A stretch of DNA of 64,000 nt from NCBI GenBank assembly GCA_036417435.1, contig CM070910.1, forward strand, positions 12,279,501 to 12,343,500. Direction: 5' to 3'. A program made the position numbers and the translations under genes. Shown here one piece after another: positions 35,171 through 48,544 of this stretch. Source of the DNA: Inia geoffrensis. Taxonomy: Eukaryota; Chordata; Mammalia; Artiodactyla; Iniidae. The notes below the pieces were generated by a model, which worked only from the letters and a program-made list of their open reading frames with translations, searched no databases and was not told where the DNA came from. The stretch's first letter is position 1. Each line of letters begins with the position of its first letter.

Positions 35171-35179
35171 AAGGTACAT

Positions 35180-36189
35180 AGGAGTTACAGTCAGCCAAGA
35201 TGGAGTAAGCAACTGTAGCCTCTCTCTCTCTCACTGATTACAAGTAAACCCTACTGACTACATGTAAAAAACAACTACCTGAGGATGCTGTAAAAGGGAA
35301 CACCAAGCCACTGGAGTCAAACTTGAATAATGACCAGTTACAGCGGGGCGGGGAGCTGTGTGTGGATGTTAAGGTAAAAAATTTCGCAGTGTTTTGTGTT
35401 CCTCTGTTATTTCCGGGCTTTTATCCCAGAGCCGGCATTATTAAATGGTGCAGCCAATACCAGAATTAAAAACACAATACTAGGGGAAACCCCCTTGATC
35501 TAGCCAAACTAGGTAAAAGGAATCGTCCACACTACTGGGGAAGCAGGGGTGAGGGAAAAAACAACTCCTCCCCCTTTTCTTCCCAGGCCCTGCTAAAAGT
35601 TAAAGGACAGCCACTGTTGCCACCCCAGCACCAAAAACGCCAAGAGAAAAGCCATCTCCAGACAGGAAAAGGGCCCCTACTATCCAAAAATACCATTTTC
35701 TTCTCTCTCTTGCCACTTCACTCTGAAGGCTAAACCTGGAGAGAAACCTGACTTTCTGGCCAGAGAACAAGGAAAAGGATGCCCTGGGATCTGGAGAGAG
35801 TATGGGAACCCCAGAGAGAGCTAGAGAGGAGCCCAACGTAGGTCCTGGGCTTCTCCTAAAATTGTGCCTGTGTGAAACAGACCCAAAGAAGCCCAGCAGA
35901 GGCTTTGAGAACTAATATCTATGTAAACCATTACCCAATGCCTAGACAAGTGAGTGGAACATATGCTGGGCACACCTAAACAGCAAAAGACATGCTTTGA
36001 AAACTGAACTGACACTGGAACCACCCAAAAAGGCAAGACAGAACTTGCATCTGAACCAAACCAAGTTGAATACCTGCTAAACAAAAATCAACATTATTCA
36101 GAGGATTTTAATAAAATACAATATTGAAAATGCCTAGCATACAAGCCAAACTTACTTGACATACCAAAACACACACACACACACACACA

Positions 36190-36229
<40 letters not shown>

Positions 36230-36530
36230 CGCTCGCTCTCTCTCGCTCTCTCTCGCTCTCTCACTGTCCTGGAAAATCTGTCCACACTGATCAAGGGAAA
36301 AAATAATCAACAGATGCCAACCCCAAAATGACGCTGATGTTGGAATTATCAGTCAAGGACTTTAAAGAAGTTATAATCATTCTAAATAAGGTAAAGGAGA
36401 AAACTCTCGAAATAAATGCAAAGATAGAAGTTTTCAGCACAGAATGAGAAACTACAAAAAAGAACCAAATGGAAATTTAGAACTGAAAACTACAGTATCT
36501 GGAAGAAAAAGACAGTATGGCACTATATAT
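35180..36530 (+). mobile_element. Old L1 5' region (L1M-like) with microsatellite
   Basis: The right part has the L1M sequence preceding and entering ORF1: 'cagtcaaggactttaaagaa', 'agaaccaaatggaaatttag', 'aactgaaaactacagtatct'. The left part (35180-36120) is the GC-richer L1 5' leader type. No intact ORF1 (stops in all frames). Expanded AC/TC microsatellite inside. Confidence 0.6.
36168..36262 (+). repeat. (AC)n-(TC)n microsatellite with TCGC variants
   Basis: About 24 bp of AC, then about 70 bp of TC with interspersed 'gctcgctcgctc' units. Compound and variant-bearing, so probably highly polymorphic. Confidence 0.95.
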
Positions 36531-38322
36531 AAGAGCTATAAAATTTCACCAGTGACTTTACACATTTTAAGAAGCAAAAGGCCATAATCATGATTATTTT
36601 TACATCAACATTTTATATGGCAGTTAAAAAAAAAATGTCCAGGAAGAGAGATTTAGTAAGGTATACTAAGAGATAGAAACCTGATATACACATTATTCAT
36701 GCAGAAATATGGAAATGTCTAATGTTACATGACAAATAGAAAATATCTGCAATAACTGCAACTTCATAAATATAAGAATTAAATGCAAACGCTTCCTTGC
36801 ACATATTATTCAAATATAAGCTGATTTAACTTTGATAAATTAGCTCACTAGGTTCCACAGATAATCAGGTAACCAAACACAGCTAGAAACATACGTCTAT
36901 CCAGCTTCTTCATATCTAAGTTCGCCTGCACGCAACAGATCTAGTGTGCTCAAAGGGGCAGAATGCCAAAGCCAGAGTGATGACATACATTTCTTTACTC
37001 CCATCCTCCCCAAACTTTACTTTTAACAATCTCTGCAACCCTGTATCTATAATCCTATGCCAATATTCATGGAAATAAAGAAGTATTTCAAAGGAGCAGA
37101 ATGTCTCACTCTGAAATAATCTCATTATAACTTGTAATTGACGTACAACAATCACCCTTGTGTACTTACTTTCAAATTTACTTTGAGAGTTAATCACAAG
37201 CATTCACACAATAATCTTACTCAGATCAATCACGTTTTATTTTCAAGGTAAAACCAACTAAAAACAAAACAAAATCAACTAAAAACAAATAGAACAAAAA
37301 GAACTCGGAAATACAAAGCCAAACTGAACTGATTAACAGGTCAAAGCTAGTCGGTGACTTAAACCAACATCCACTGATTAGCTACTGTAGATATGCACAA
37401 TATATTAAGCCGTTCAGGGGATAAAAGATAACATAAAGCCTTTCACCTCAACTATCTAACAATCTGCTGAAGTGGAAGGGGAGGGTCAGAGAGACATCAT
37501 TACTCTAACATAGCAGATTCTTCATATTCTGAGATTTACCACTGTCAGCTTTGACAATTCACTAACGATCCCAAAGGTCTCTAAAATGTAATCACAGGCA
37601 ATTTTTTGGAGATACTAATCCGAAGTATGTATATTAAAAAGCTGGTGTATGGGGAAACAATTTACTTAACCATTAGTGACTGAGCATCTTTTTCTTCCCA
37701 CACGTTCCCATATGCATTTAACAAAGGAATAACATACCAAACTAGTATTTAAAAATGTGGGATCCATGAGCACCTTAAGACTTTGCCTCATGAAAACAAG
37801 AACATGGGGCATAATTTAGTGCCAAAATAAAAAATGCTACTGGGGAAGGTATTCAGACAAATAAAATGTAATTAGAAACAACAAATAAAAGGTTTAATAA
37901 AGAAAGTGGAAGTGAAATGGACTGATTGGAAAAAGAGAGCATTCCTGTCACAGCTGTGATTCTGCTCCTACACTATTTACATATACAGCATACTCATCAA
38001 TAAATCTCTTGACAAGCAGTAATTTTCACAAAGGATTGGAGAAGTGGCTATTTCCTAATGGAATGCATTAATATCTCAACAGACTGCTGTGCTTTCCTAC
38101 TGGAGTATCACTAACTACCAAAGACAAGACACAAAGATGGGAATACATAGTGTATAGCTTTGCATATAGTAAATCATCCTATTTCACAGCATTTCCAAAT
38201 ATGCAATGCTTATGACAAACATATTGATAATATTTATTTATAAATATTTATAAATAACTTATTTGTAAAACAGTCTTAAATCCACATTAAGAAATTAAAT
38301 CCACAGTTAAGAAATCTGCACA

Positions 38323-38531
38323 AGGCTTCCCTGGTGGCGCAGTGGTTGAGAGTCCGCCTGCCGATGCAGGGGACACGGGTTCGTGCCCCAGTCCTGGAAG
38401 ATCCCACATGCTGCGGAGCAACTGAGCCCGTGAGCCATGGCCGCTGAGCCTGCGGGTCCGGAGCCTGCGCTCTGCAGCGGGAGAGGCCACAACAGTGAGA
38501 GGCCCGCGTACCGCAAAAAAAAAAAAAAAAA
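38323..38531 (+). repeat. CHR SINE, young ~200-bp form
   Basis: Flanked by aagaaatctgcaca at 38309-38322 and from 38532: perfect 14-bp duplication. Confidence 0.94.
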
Positions 38532-39254
38532 AAGAAATCTGCACAGTTGAAGGTAAAGGAATCTTAATGGTTTTTCAAAATACAAAGTGATTCAAACAGA
38601 ACAGTTGTTCAAAGAGATTAACCTAGTAAAAATTAATCTAGTAGTCTTAAAAAATGTAGCTCAATTGTATGAACAAGAGAGAACAGAGAATAATAAATTA
38701 AAAGTCAATTAAAAACTGACTATAACAAACCAAGTGGGGAGTTATTAAGACATGGACCAAAGTATTCGTACTAAGAATAAAAGGGAAGGGAAGGATGAAA
38801 AGCATATTTTTAAAAATAATTCATTGGATTTCATGACTGAAAAGATACAAATAAAAGAGAGACACTTATGAAAATTCCAAGTTTTCAGGTCTGAGTGTTT
38901 GGGAACACACTCTTACTACCGACATAAAGAGGAAGTCTAAAAGTAAGTTTGTAGAAGAAAGACAAATTTAGATGGGGGTGATAACAATGCCATTTTATGT
39001 ACACATAATACCTAGAAGATATGGGACTGAATCCCGGCAGAGAAAAGCAAAATTAGTCTTTCCTGAAGAGCTAAGAGTTGAAGAGATGAAGAATAAAATA
39101 CTGAAGACTAAATATCAGAGAGAAAATAAGTAGACCAAAAGACTAGCAGGCCTTACAGTAAAATCATTTCAGAAATATAAGCAACAAATGCAAAAACTAA
39201 AAAGAAGAGATAGGCAGTAGCATAATAAAGAAGAAAGATAAAAATAAATATTAC

Positions 39255-39596
39255 GGGCTTCCCTGGTGGCACAGTGGTTAAGAATCCACCTGCCAATGCA
39301 GGGGGCACGGATTCGAGCCCTCGTCCAGGAATATCCCACACACCACAGAGCAACTAAGCCTGTGCACCACAACTACTGAGCCTGCACTCTAGAGCCTGCT
39401 CGCCACAACTACTGAAGCCTGTGTGCCTAGAGCCCGTGCTCTGCAGCAAGAGAAGCCACTGCAATGAGAAGCCCATGCACTGCAACGAAGAGTAGCCCCC
39501 GCTCACCTCAACTAGAGAAAGCCCGCGTACAGCAATGAAGACCCAATGAAGCCAAAAATAAATAAATAAATTTATATATATATTAAAAAAATCTTT
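39255..39596 (+). repeat. CHR SINE, long form
   Basis: Flanked by aaaataaatattac at 39241-39254 and 39597-39610; inserted just left of a MIR. Confidence 0.93.
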
Positions 39597-39610
39597 AAAA
39601 ATAAATATTA

Positions 39611-39830
39611 CTTTTCATCTCTATGGCACTGTCAACTATTAAGCACTATCATATTATACATGCTATATCACTTTTACCTTCAGAATGGACCAGTAAGATT
39701 AGTATTTATTATTCTCATTGTACAGATACATAAACTTATGGTAAATGACCTAACTAAATTCAAACTGGTATTAAGCTACAGAGCCGTGTCTCAAACCCAG
39801 TTCTTCTGGCTACCCCAACACTCAGTTTCC
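39611..39830 (-). repeat. MIR element
   Basis: 'tattctcattgtacagatac', 'cttatggtaaatgacctaac', 'agagccgtgtctcaaaccca' is the reverse complement of the MIR core in order. Confidence 0.65.
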
Positions 39831-40924
39831 GAAAACAAAGCAAAGTCCTCCAAGTAGCATCCAACTAAACATATACAACTGAGTCACTGAGTAAGATGGT
39901 AGATGACCATGGAGACAACCATGTAATAGCATCAACCTAACCAATAATAATAACCAAGAAGATTTAAAGATAACAGATTATGAAGCTTATATGCCTACTG
40001 ATCAAGTTTTAAGAGTCTTCCAACCCTTAACAAGGAAGCTCACTTTCTCTAAAGGATTTAATTCAAATAACATTAAAACAGACCAACTCCATCTTTCTCC
40101 CCAAAGCTAAGACACATAATATTTTGGGTTTGAGGGAAATACTACAAAACTGGTATGGTAATAGATGCTGAATGAAAAATTCCAAACACTGAAAACTCTC
40201 ATTCGCTGCACCCTATTGACCTACTTCTCTCTTAAGAAACAACCACTGCTAAAAGGCTGGTAGGCTACTTTTCAGAATTTTCTATATGCATCTATATGTG
40301 TGTGTGTGTATATATAAACATAAATGTGTACACATATTTATATATGTGACATACACACTTTAAATACAATCTGGTGCAAAATTATACTTGTAGTAACTAT
40401 TTAAAATTATCTTAAAAGCCTTGCTGGATTTAGTAGAACATTGAAATTCTTATAAATGATGACCAAAAATAATACTGGTCCAAAATACATCATGGTCTGT
40501 ATTTTGTTACTGTCTGATATTCAAAAGTTTTGTTCAACTTATAAAATTTCTCCAACTTGGAAAATATGTTGAATATAATACAGCACTTTCTTTAGAGCTC
40601 ATTCTCCAAAACTGGTATCCATTATTAAAATGTTACAATATGAAAATACTTTACAGGGCAAAAGAGACATCCACAATGACAGTAAATGTTCCCAGTAGCA
40701 GCTTTAAAAAAAAAACAAAAACAAAAAAACAAAACTACTTTTCTTAGTACTTTTTAGTTTTCTCTAGAAACTAAGAATATTAGAACTAGTATTCTTTAGC
40801 TTTCCAAGTACTTTATAAAATTGTTTTACAATTTTATATATTAAACCACCTGCTCTGAATACTTAAAATTTTATATACACCAACTTTTTTGAATATTTCA
40901 AACCAGCCAATATTTTAAATATTT

Positions 40925-41015
40925 AAACCAATTCTGAGAGGTAGTCAGGGAAGGTATCACTATCCCTATTTTTAAAATGAGTAAACTGAAGCTAAGAAAA
41001 ATCAATTAGGAAACT
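40925..41015 (-). repeat. MIR fragment
   Basis: 'cactatccctatttttaaaa' and 'gagtaaactgaagctaagaa' correspond to the MIR 'cccattttacagatgaggaa' region. Confidence 0.5.
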
Positions 41016-41599
41016 TATTCATTAGGGCTAATATTTAAGAGATCCTAAAATTTATCTTGTCTAATCACATTTTATAAATGGTAAAACAACTACCTCCTTC
41101 CTTACCAACTGTAATCTATCACATCTTATTTTGAAAGCAACCACATTAATTTTGTAGCATTGTTGTGCCTTAAAATACCTGTACCAGGAGCTTTCTAAAC
41201 AGCAGTCTATGAAAATTTAAAGAAAGCAGTTACAGAGTAGCCACCATTATTAAAATGAAAATTAGAAACATGCTAATGATACAGGCTTACAGAGTAACTG
41301 TATCCCTCTCCTACGAAGAAGGTACAAGATAAGTAAAAAAGTTTTTACTCTTCTGCAGAGGGCTGGGTTGCTAGAACACTGCGGGCTAAGTGGGTGTTAC
41401 TGTACAATACCTCTTTGCCAAGGAATGCGTGTTTTCCTACGGCACCCTATTTTATGAGCAGGGAAGCAGCAGCCTAGTAGTTTGTTCCTCGTTCTGGTCC
41501 AGGGTTAGCATAAAGTGATATTAATTTACTAAGAATCACCAATTCCCACTCCTCTTCCACCTACAACACACATGAACACTACCAAAATCTCACTCAAAA

Positions 41600-41770
41600 A
41601 ATTATACTGAAAAAGTGAAAACAATGAACTGGGACGCAGAGAACAGAAATTTCTTCTAATTTGGCTGCTAACTATATGCCTCTCATAAACTGTGATTCTT
41701 AACAAGTTTCATCACCTTTGGGTCTTGATTCTTCAACTGTCTATTAAATGATATACTATCACAAGTGTTT
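41600..41770 (+). repeat. MIR fragment
   Basis: 'ttggctgctaactatatgcc', 'taacaagtttcatcaccttt', 'gattcttcaactgtctatta' fit the MIR core order. Confidence 0.48.
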
Positions 41771-42639
41771 CAGGTCTAAAATTTGTAATTTCTGGAAATC
41801 AAGTTTAAGCACTAACAAGGAAGTAAACAAGAAACCCAATCACAGAACCCATAACTACAAATGCTTAACATGAGGGTAATGGTCTTTAACTACCCCATTC
41901 TAAAATCAAACAGAAATGATTCTCCATGAGAGAAAACAAAATGCATGAATATAAACAAACATGTACATATATAAAAATAAGTCTTCAGTTTAAATTTTCC
42001 TAGGAATCCAAACAACCACCTTCCTTTAATTTCAGTTCTTTCCTATGCTTTTTGTAACATTAAAATAAAAAGATGTGAATTTTACCTCCTCTTAATTTTA
42101 GAGGTACTAAATAACTGATAAGTAATCTATTAACAGTGAAATGGTCAAAATGAGAACAAGAGAAAGAATAATTCATTTGTCAATCCTCTTCATTACAAAC
42201 CGTATTAGCTGGAATTTCTCAAATATGGGTTCTATTTCTAATAATACAGTATTTAAATTCGCCACAATTCTATGTTCACAATAAATTGGTTATTGCAGAC
42301 AGAGTTATGTTAAAAAACTACGTGACCAAGAGGAGCTAAGAAAACACTCAATGATACAAGTCGGCTCAATGTTACAGAATTCTAATAAAGTTTCATTAAA
42401 CAAAGTTTAAATCTTTAATTTTATTCATAGACCATGCAATTTACTATTTAACTTTTAATTGCATATAAGAACATCTGGTTGTATAAACAGAATTTAAAAT
42501 CAGGCAAATTCCAAGCAGAGTTGCTTTAAAATGTCCTTACATTCACAAATACAATATGACAGAAAGGATCAATCCTTATCTAAAACAACAAAGAAAAAAA
42601 AAAAAACTGAGTAAGATAAAAGATTCTAAAAGATTTTGC

Positions 42640-43600
42640 CCCAAGCCTTTTTCTCTTCTTTTTCTACATCATCTCTCCCCCTAATCTCCATCTCTAGCCT
42701 ATTCTCTAAGTGCTTGACCTATATCCAGCTGGTCATCTCCACCCTGATGTCCCATAGACACCAAATCTTCAAGACGCTCAAAACTACAACTGTATTCAAC
42801 AAGCTAGTTACACTGTCTTTGGGTGGTTGAGATATGGGTGATTTCAATCCTCCTTCCATACTCTTTTATTCTAGGTGGGAAAAATGATCCCTCATCCAAC
42901 CCACCAAATTATCTTCCTCATCTAGTGTTTTGCTCCTCCTGATTTGCCCTATTAATGATCGGTACCATATCATTTTATCTACATTGTCACTCAGTCAAAG
43001 CCCTGTGGCACCACCCTCTTCCTTATATCCAGCTCCCTATTATTACTAAATTTATTTTGCATTCATCTAGTCATCTCTTCCCCATTATTACTGTAGTTGA
43101 GCTCATCTTCTCTATAGTAATTTAACCTTCCTTCCCTCAATCTCACCCCTCATTGACCTGCCCTGTTCCACAAAGATATTAATCATCATTCTAAAATACA
43201 AATTTAAAACTTGTGCTTTTATTAAAAACCTTCAGAATCTCCATTCCCTTCTGATTAAAAATGAGGTCTTGTGCATAGTACACAAAGACCCTTCATCAGA
43301 AGACCCTTGTCTAACCCTCCAGCAGTCCTCCCAACCACCTCCCCTACCCAAAGCTGCCATTTCCTTGAAAATGATCTCTAGCCTTTGCCTTACACAATGT
43401 CTCCTCCATCATACTGTGTACAACATGATATACACAGAAGAATATACACATACTGTTTATAAACTGTCTACACCACTACTCTGTATCATAGTATTCATGT
43501 CACGTTACCTTCTTACCCTTTGTGGTAGTCCATTCCCAACTCCACCCCTATTAAAATATGAGCTGTCTGAGAAAAAGGACATAGGTATCTGATTAACCTG
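42640..43600 (+). repeat. Ancient LINE remnant (L2-like)
   Basis: C/T-rich plus-strand text resembling L2: 'ccaccctgatgtcccataga', 'aaaaccttcagaatctccat', 'acaaagacccttcatcagaa', 'ctctagcctttgccttacac'. A 107-codon frame (43269-43592) inside it is therefore not proposed as a gene. Confidence 0.48.
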
Positions 43601-44519
43601 GTAACCACTCTGCAGAATACAAAGACTGATAGATGGCAAATACACAAAAATAACAAGGCTCAAAGGACCAGCCACTACTTTCCAGCATTCCTTCCAACCA
43701 CTAGTTGCTATTACATTAGAATCTTTGCAGGTTATTATCTCATTCTAGCAATTTGAAAACTGTATTATAGTTAAAATAGAATGAAAAAATTGTCTGACAA
43801 TCTTGAGGGACTAGCAAAATAAAGGAAGTACTCACAGAATTATTTGGAACCACTCTGTTAACAGCTCTAAGATGCCTGAGATATCTAATCCTTTGATTTT
43901 GCAAATGAATCAAAGTACTGACTGGGAAATTTTGTACTAGGAATGATGTGGCAGCCTCTGGCCTACTCCTTTGGGATATCAATCCTCTTCAGATAAGTTG
44001 GTCACAACCCTTGCTCTTGTAATTGCCACCAAAGCAGAGAGAGGCCTCTAAAAGAGGTTCTGAGTTCTCTGACAAAATGGGAACAAGAATTTGGAAAATT
44101 CTGCCCAATGAGAGGAATTGCAATAAAAATAAAAACCACTTTTCTTGGTGTAGAAAAAACAAAGCCAAACATGTTAATAATCCTTACAAAAGCAGTCACT
44201 CATACTTCAATAAAGCATTAAAGGGGGGGTGGGCACTAACTGGTTTATTAAATGCTTACAGAAAAACTACCCAAAGCTATAAGTCATTTCAGCAACTAAC
44301 ATACAACATGGTAAAAACTCATTTTGATGATTTTTATTCAAAGGTGTTGGTATTTAGCCAGGCACAAGATAGATAACCTGCACATAGTTTTTAAGCTTTT
44401 ATTAGGTAAATGCGTATTGGCATTATCAGGAGACTTTCTCCCTATTTCAAGGAAAACTACACAAGCAACTACTTTCACAGTGGTCCTTAACTTTGGGCAA
44501 TACTTTAAAAAACATTCTC

Positions 44520-44820
44520 GGACTTCCCTGGTGGCGCAGTGGTTAAGAATCCGCCTGCCGACGCAGGGAACACAGGTTCGATTCCTGGTCCAGGAAGATC
44601 CCACATGCCGCAGAGCAACTAAGCCCGTGCGACAGAACTACTGAAGCCCGCACGCCTAGAGCCCATGCTCCGCAACAAGAGAAGCCACCACAAATGAGAA
44701 GACTGCGCGTCGCAATCAACAAAGAGTAGGCCCTGCTCGCCACAACTGGAGAAAGCCCAAGAACAGCAACGAAGAACCAACGCAGCCAAAAATAATAAAT
44801 TAATTAATTAATTTAAAAAA
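44520..44820 (+). repeat. CHR SINE, long form
   Basis: 'gacttccctggtggcgcagt' start, body with 'agcaacgaagaaccaacgca', (AATT)n tail. Confidence 0.92.
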
Positions 44821-45214
44821 ATTTTCATTCATTCATTAAAGCAGTAAAGGAAGATTAGCTGATTTACTGTTATGTACACTGTTGAACAGCTTTTTAAGGA
44901 TCTGTAATACATGTGTACTTATCACTAAATTAGGTCTGGGTTCTGTGCCCAATAAATGAGGTTTCTCTTCTCTTCCTTTAGTGAGTTAGTGTAGCTACAC
45001 AATGAAAGCATCATGACTGGGAGACAGGAAGAAATGAACAAAGCTTTTAAAAGTTTGCTCCCGTTGCTGCATTTTTTATCAAGTTTTCAAGAAAGAATGC
45101 TCACTCTGCAATTAATACGAAAAAAACTTTTAGTCTATCAGAAGTCACTAAATGTGGAAAAACAAGAAACGTTCATTTCCAGTACACACCCACACAAAAA
45201 CACTGACTGTAAAC

Positions 45215-45335
45215 ACCAAGAGGACAGAGGTTTTTTTTGTGTGTTTTGTACACTTACATCTCTAGAGCCTAGAATAGTGTCTGCACATCTGCACATGGTG
45301 GTAGGTGCTCAAAAAACATGTTGAATAAATATTTT
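45215..45335 (+). repeat. L2 3' tail
   Basis: 'catctctagagcctagaata', 'gtgtctgcacatctgcacat', 'ggtaggtgctcaaaaaacat' and 'gttgaataaat': the L2 terminus with a small internal duplication. Confidence 0.6.
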
Positions 45336-45479
45336 CACTAAGGCAGCTTTTAAAGTTATTTTGTTTCTGTTTTTGATGTTAAAAAAGCTTATAAAGCCTA
45401 TAAAAGAATATATCTTCCTGCTCAATTATAATTCTGATTTGCAAGTAGCATGCTATTAACCAAGTTCTTAGGTTTCAGA

Positions 45480-45660
45480 GTGCAGTAAGGCCATAAGTGT
45501 ACGGCCCATGGCCTATTTTTGTAGGCCCTCAAGCCAAGAATGGTCTTACATTTTAAAAAAACTGTGAGAAACCAACAAGATTATGCAAAAGAGACATAAG
45601 CGGCCCACAAAACCTAATATTTACCATCTGGCCCTCTACAGAAACCGTGAATGGAGATTC
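45480..45660 (+). mobile_element. hAT-Charlie-type non-autonomous element
   Basis: 'acggcccatggcctattttt', 'aacctaatatttaccatctg' and 'gccctctacagaaaccgtga' match the opposite orientation of the family at 28180/30166. Confidence 0.62.
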
Positions 45661-46172
45661 CATTCAAAAGAGAATGAAAGTTTTTTGAATATGTACTTTC
45701 ACCTATGAATTGAATCTCTGCTACTAGAAACATATTTTTCGCCTAAGACCTTCTCCATATCTAAACCTCTAAATTTTGGTTTATTTGATTTGAAGAATAC
45801 TAAGGAAATGGTTTTTTGTTTCATTTCTCTCTTTTTTCACCAGAGCATAAGTGGTTATAATGCTGAGATTAATAAGAAGTAAAGAAGGATTAAAGTTAAT
45901 TTATGTTTAATATTTTACATACTAAAACATCATAAAAATGGATGGAGGAAAAAACAAAGGAATACAGAGAAAAAAAAAAGCCAAATTATATTTCAAAAGA
46001 ATAGCAAGACTACATTAAGGGAGAAAAAAACTAACAAAGCAATCTTTGAACACTGCATTTTGACTATATATCCTCAGGCTAAAAAAGATGAACTATAAAC
46101 AAATACTAAATTCTAGTTAATAGGTTTGTTTTCAGACCTATGGTTTAGAATTCTGCAACTACTTTCTGCATA

Positions 46173-46226
46173 TTTTAGGACTGATAAAACAATAAGTAAT
46201 TTTAGGATTGATAAAACAGTAAGTAA
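46173..46226 (+). repeat. 27-bp tandem duplication
   Basis: ttttaggactgataaaacaa + taagtaa repeated once with two substitutions. Confidence 0.9.
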
Positions 46227-46388
46227 ATATATTGTGGATAATGGGAACTAGTTTTCTCACTGTCAGAGAAAGGAACTACAGATTTGCAAAAGGGAAAGGC
46301 CAGAATGAACCCTACAGTGTCAGACTGTTATTGGAGATAGGATGAACTCATGGTTTTTTAGATAGGCAGATGGATAAACAACAAATAT

Positions 46389-46417
46389 TTGTGTGTGTGT
46401 GTGTGTGTATGTATGTG

Positions 46418-46451
<34 letters not shown>

Positions 46452-46458
46452 TACATAT
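46389..46458 (+). repeat. Self-complementary (GT)n(AT)n(AC)n
   Basis: GT run, TATGTATGTG, AT run, then an AC run of similar length to the GT arm, ending ATACATAT. The arms are complementary, so the block can form a long hairpin or cruciform. Confidence 0.92.
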
Positions 46459-46489
46459 AAGCATGTTCAGACATATACCCAATTTCTAG

Positions 46490-47665
46490 CTCAATCTGTT
46501 AACAGATAACCACCAGAAGAAACTAGGGTTCCTCAGAGAAATGGCTGATTCCAGAGCTGGGGTGGGAATATCTTATTACACAAGAAAGTAAGCACTCAAA
46601 AAATGATAAGCACATGTCAAAATGACACAGGTGCCAGCTTGAAGGAGCCCTGACATCAAAACACCCCAATGAATAAGAAAAGAATCCTTGAGTTCATACC
46701 GATATGCATAAATACATAAATGGGGAGAAGGAAAAGCTCTTATGCACTGCCAATAATAAATAAACAACGGACTTAGAAAATCTGACAACCATCTTAGTCC
46801 TGATTCAGGCAAGAACTAACTGGATGCTTAAAAAAAAAAAAAAAAAAGTAAAGTTTGATGTTAGGACTCCGTGCTTCCACTGCAGGGGGCACAGGTTCAA
46901 TCCCTGGTTGGGAAATTAAGACTCTGCAAGCCGCATGGCATGGCCAAAAATTAATTAATTTTTTAAAAAGATATCTGCCGCAAGGGAAAAACAGTAATTT
47001 TACAATGGAGAAATCTTCAGGATAAAAGTTAACATCCCTACTAATGGGATAAATAGACATCATGTGCTTCCTGAGGACAAAATATTACTTCTGGATTATT
47101 CCTGCTAAAGAGGCATAACCTTAAACTAATCATAAAGCAACAGCAGACAAATCCATATTGAGGGAATTCTAAAAATAACTGGCCTATTCTCATCAGTCAT
47201 CAAAGGTCACAAAAGACAAAGTAATAACCAACTGCTCCAGATTAAAGGACACTAGACAGACATGACAAGTGAATGCAAGGTGTGATGTAGGATTTAGATT
47301 TACTCTTTTTATTCAGGACGTTACTGCTACAGACAGTGAAATCTGAAGGTCTGCAGACAACTGCATTATATCAATATTAATTTCCTGATTTTGATAACTG
47401 TACTATGGTTATATAAGAGAATGTCCTTGTTTTCAGAAAATACAGTTATATTTAGAAGTAAAAGGCATTAATTGCAGTTTACTCTCCAAATGTTCAGAAA
47501 AAAAGTTTACATATGTCGTTCATGTGTATGTAAAGAGAGAAAGAGAATAAGAAAGCAAATATGATTAAATTAACTAGATAGAGGAATCAGGATGAAGTGT
47601 ACATAAAAATTATCACTCTTGCAACTTTTCTGTAAACCTGAAGTCGTAAAAATAAAGTATAAAAA
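46490..47665 (+). mobile_element. Old L1 3' UTR (L1ME-like) interrupted by a SINE
   Basis: 'tcagagaaatggctgattcc', 'ggacactagacagacatgac', 'ttgataactgtactatggtt', 'agagaatgtccttgttttca' and 'cttgcaacttttctgtaaac' follow the L1M 3' UTR. Interrupted at about 46855-46965 by a SINE. Ends in AATAAAG. Confidence 0.62.
46855..46965 (+). repeat. CHR SINE, truncated head
   Basis: Lacks the 'acttccctggtgg' start; reads 'ttaggactccgtgcttccac' through 'catggcatggccaaaaatta'. An 18-base A run lies immediately upstream (46830-46847). Confidence 0.8.
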
Positions 47666-47789
47666 GTGGGAAAAATAGTTAATTTATATTTGGACATTAT
47701 ACCAGCAAAAAGAATTGTGAAAAATCGAGTGATGGTTCTCCTTTACATCTCAACCAGGAATTGAGAGCCGGCCCGCCTAGTCTCAGCTC

Positions 47790-47910
47790 TAACACAAAGC
47801 TGCTTTTCCTCGGTAAAATCACAATGGTAGGCCTCAGTTCCCTTGTTTGTAAAATGAAGATAGCACCAATCCTACTTTTCTCACAAATTAACCCTAATGA
47901 TCCACAGAAA
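47790..47910 (+). repeat. MIR fragment
   Basis: 'ggcctcagttcccttgtttg', 'taaaatgaagatagcaccaa' is the MIR core. Confidence 0.52.
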
Positions 47911-48019
47911 CATAATAATGGTTGGGGGAAAGAGATGCATAAAACACTATATATTATAAAGTGGCTCACTTTTAACAATGTTTGGTAAATAAAAAATACT
48001 TCAAAATTACACAAGCCAG

Positions 48020-48322
48020 GGGCTTCCCTGGTGGCGCAGTGGTTAAGAATCCGCCTGCCAATGCAGAGGACACGGGTTCGAGCCCTGGTCTGGGAAGATC
48101 CCACATGCCACGGAGCAACTAGGCCCGTGAGCCACAACTACTGAGCCTGCGCGTCTGGAGCCTGTGCTCCGCAACAAGAGAGGCCGTGATAGTGAAAGAC
48201 CCGCGCACCGCGATGAAGAGTGACCCCCGCTTGCCACAACTGGAGAAAGCCCTCGCACAAAAATGAAGACCCAACACAGCCATAAATAAATAAATAAATA
48301 TTTAAAAAAAAAAAAAAAAAAA
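48020..48322 (+). repeat. CHR SINE, long form, 17-bp duplication
   Basis: Flanked by aaaattacacaagccag at 48003-48019 and 48323-48339, perfect over 17 bp, indicating recent insertion. Confidence 0.95.
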
Positions 48323-48544
48323 AAAATTACACAAGCCAGACATTTTTTCCACCATAGCAAGTGGCTGTTTTAGAAACTAGACATTTGCTATGTGTTTTGT
48401 TTTGCAAAAAAATTAATTTATTCAACATTCTTTTTACCATTTCAATAAATTCAAATACCTGTATCATTTTTTTAAATGATAAAACTTTACAGTATCAAAA
48501 ACATTACTAGAGAAAATCATTAACCAGGACTCTGTCAACCTTTT

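Noticed and set aside
36094..36294. Frame with RERERE and CVCV runs
   Set aside because: Translation of the AC/TC microsatellite.
44023..44376. 117-codon plus-strand frame in intron 1
   Set aside because: Lys/Asn-rich peptide typical of AT-rich DNA, no recognisable domain, and antisense to the host gene.
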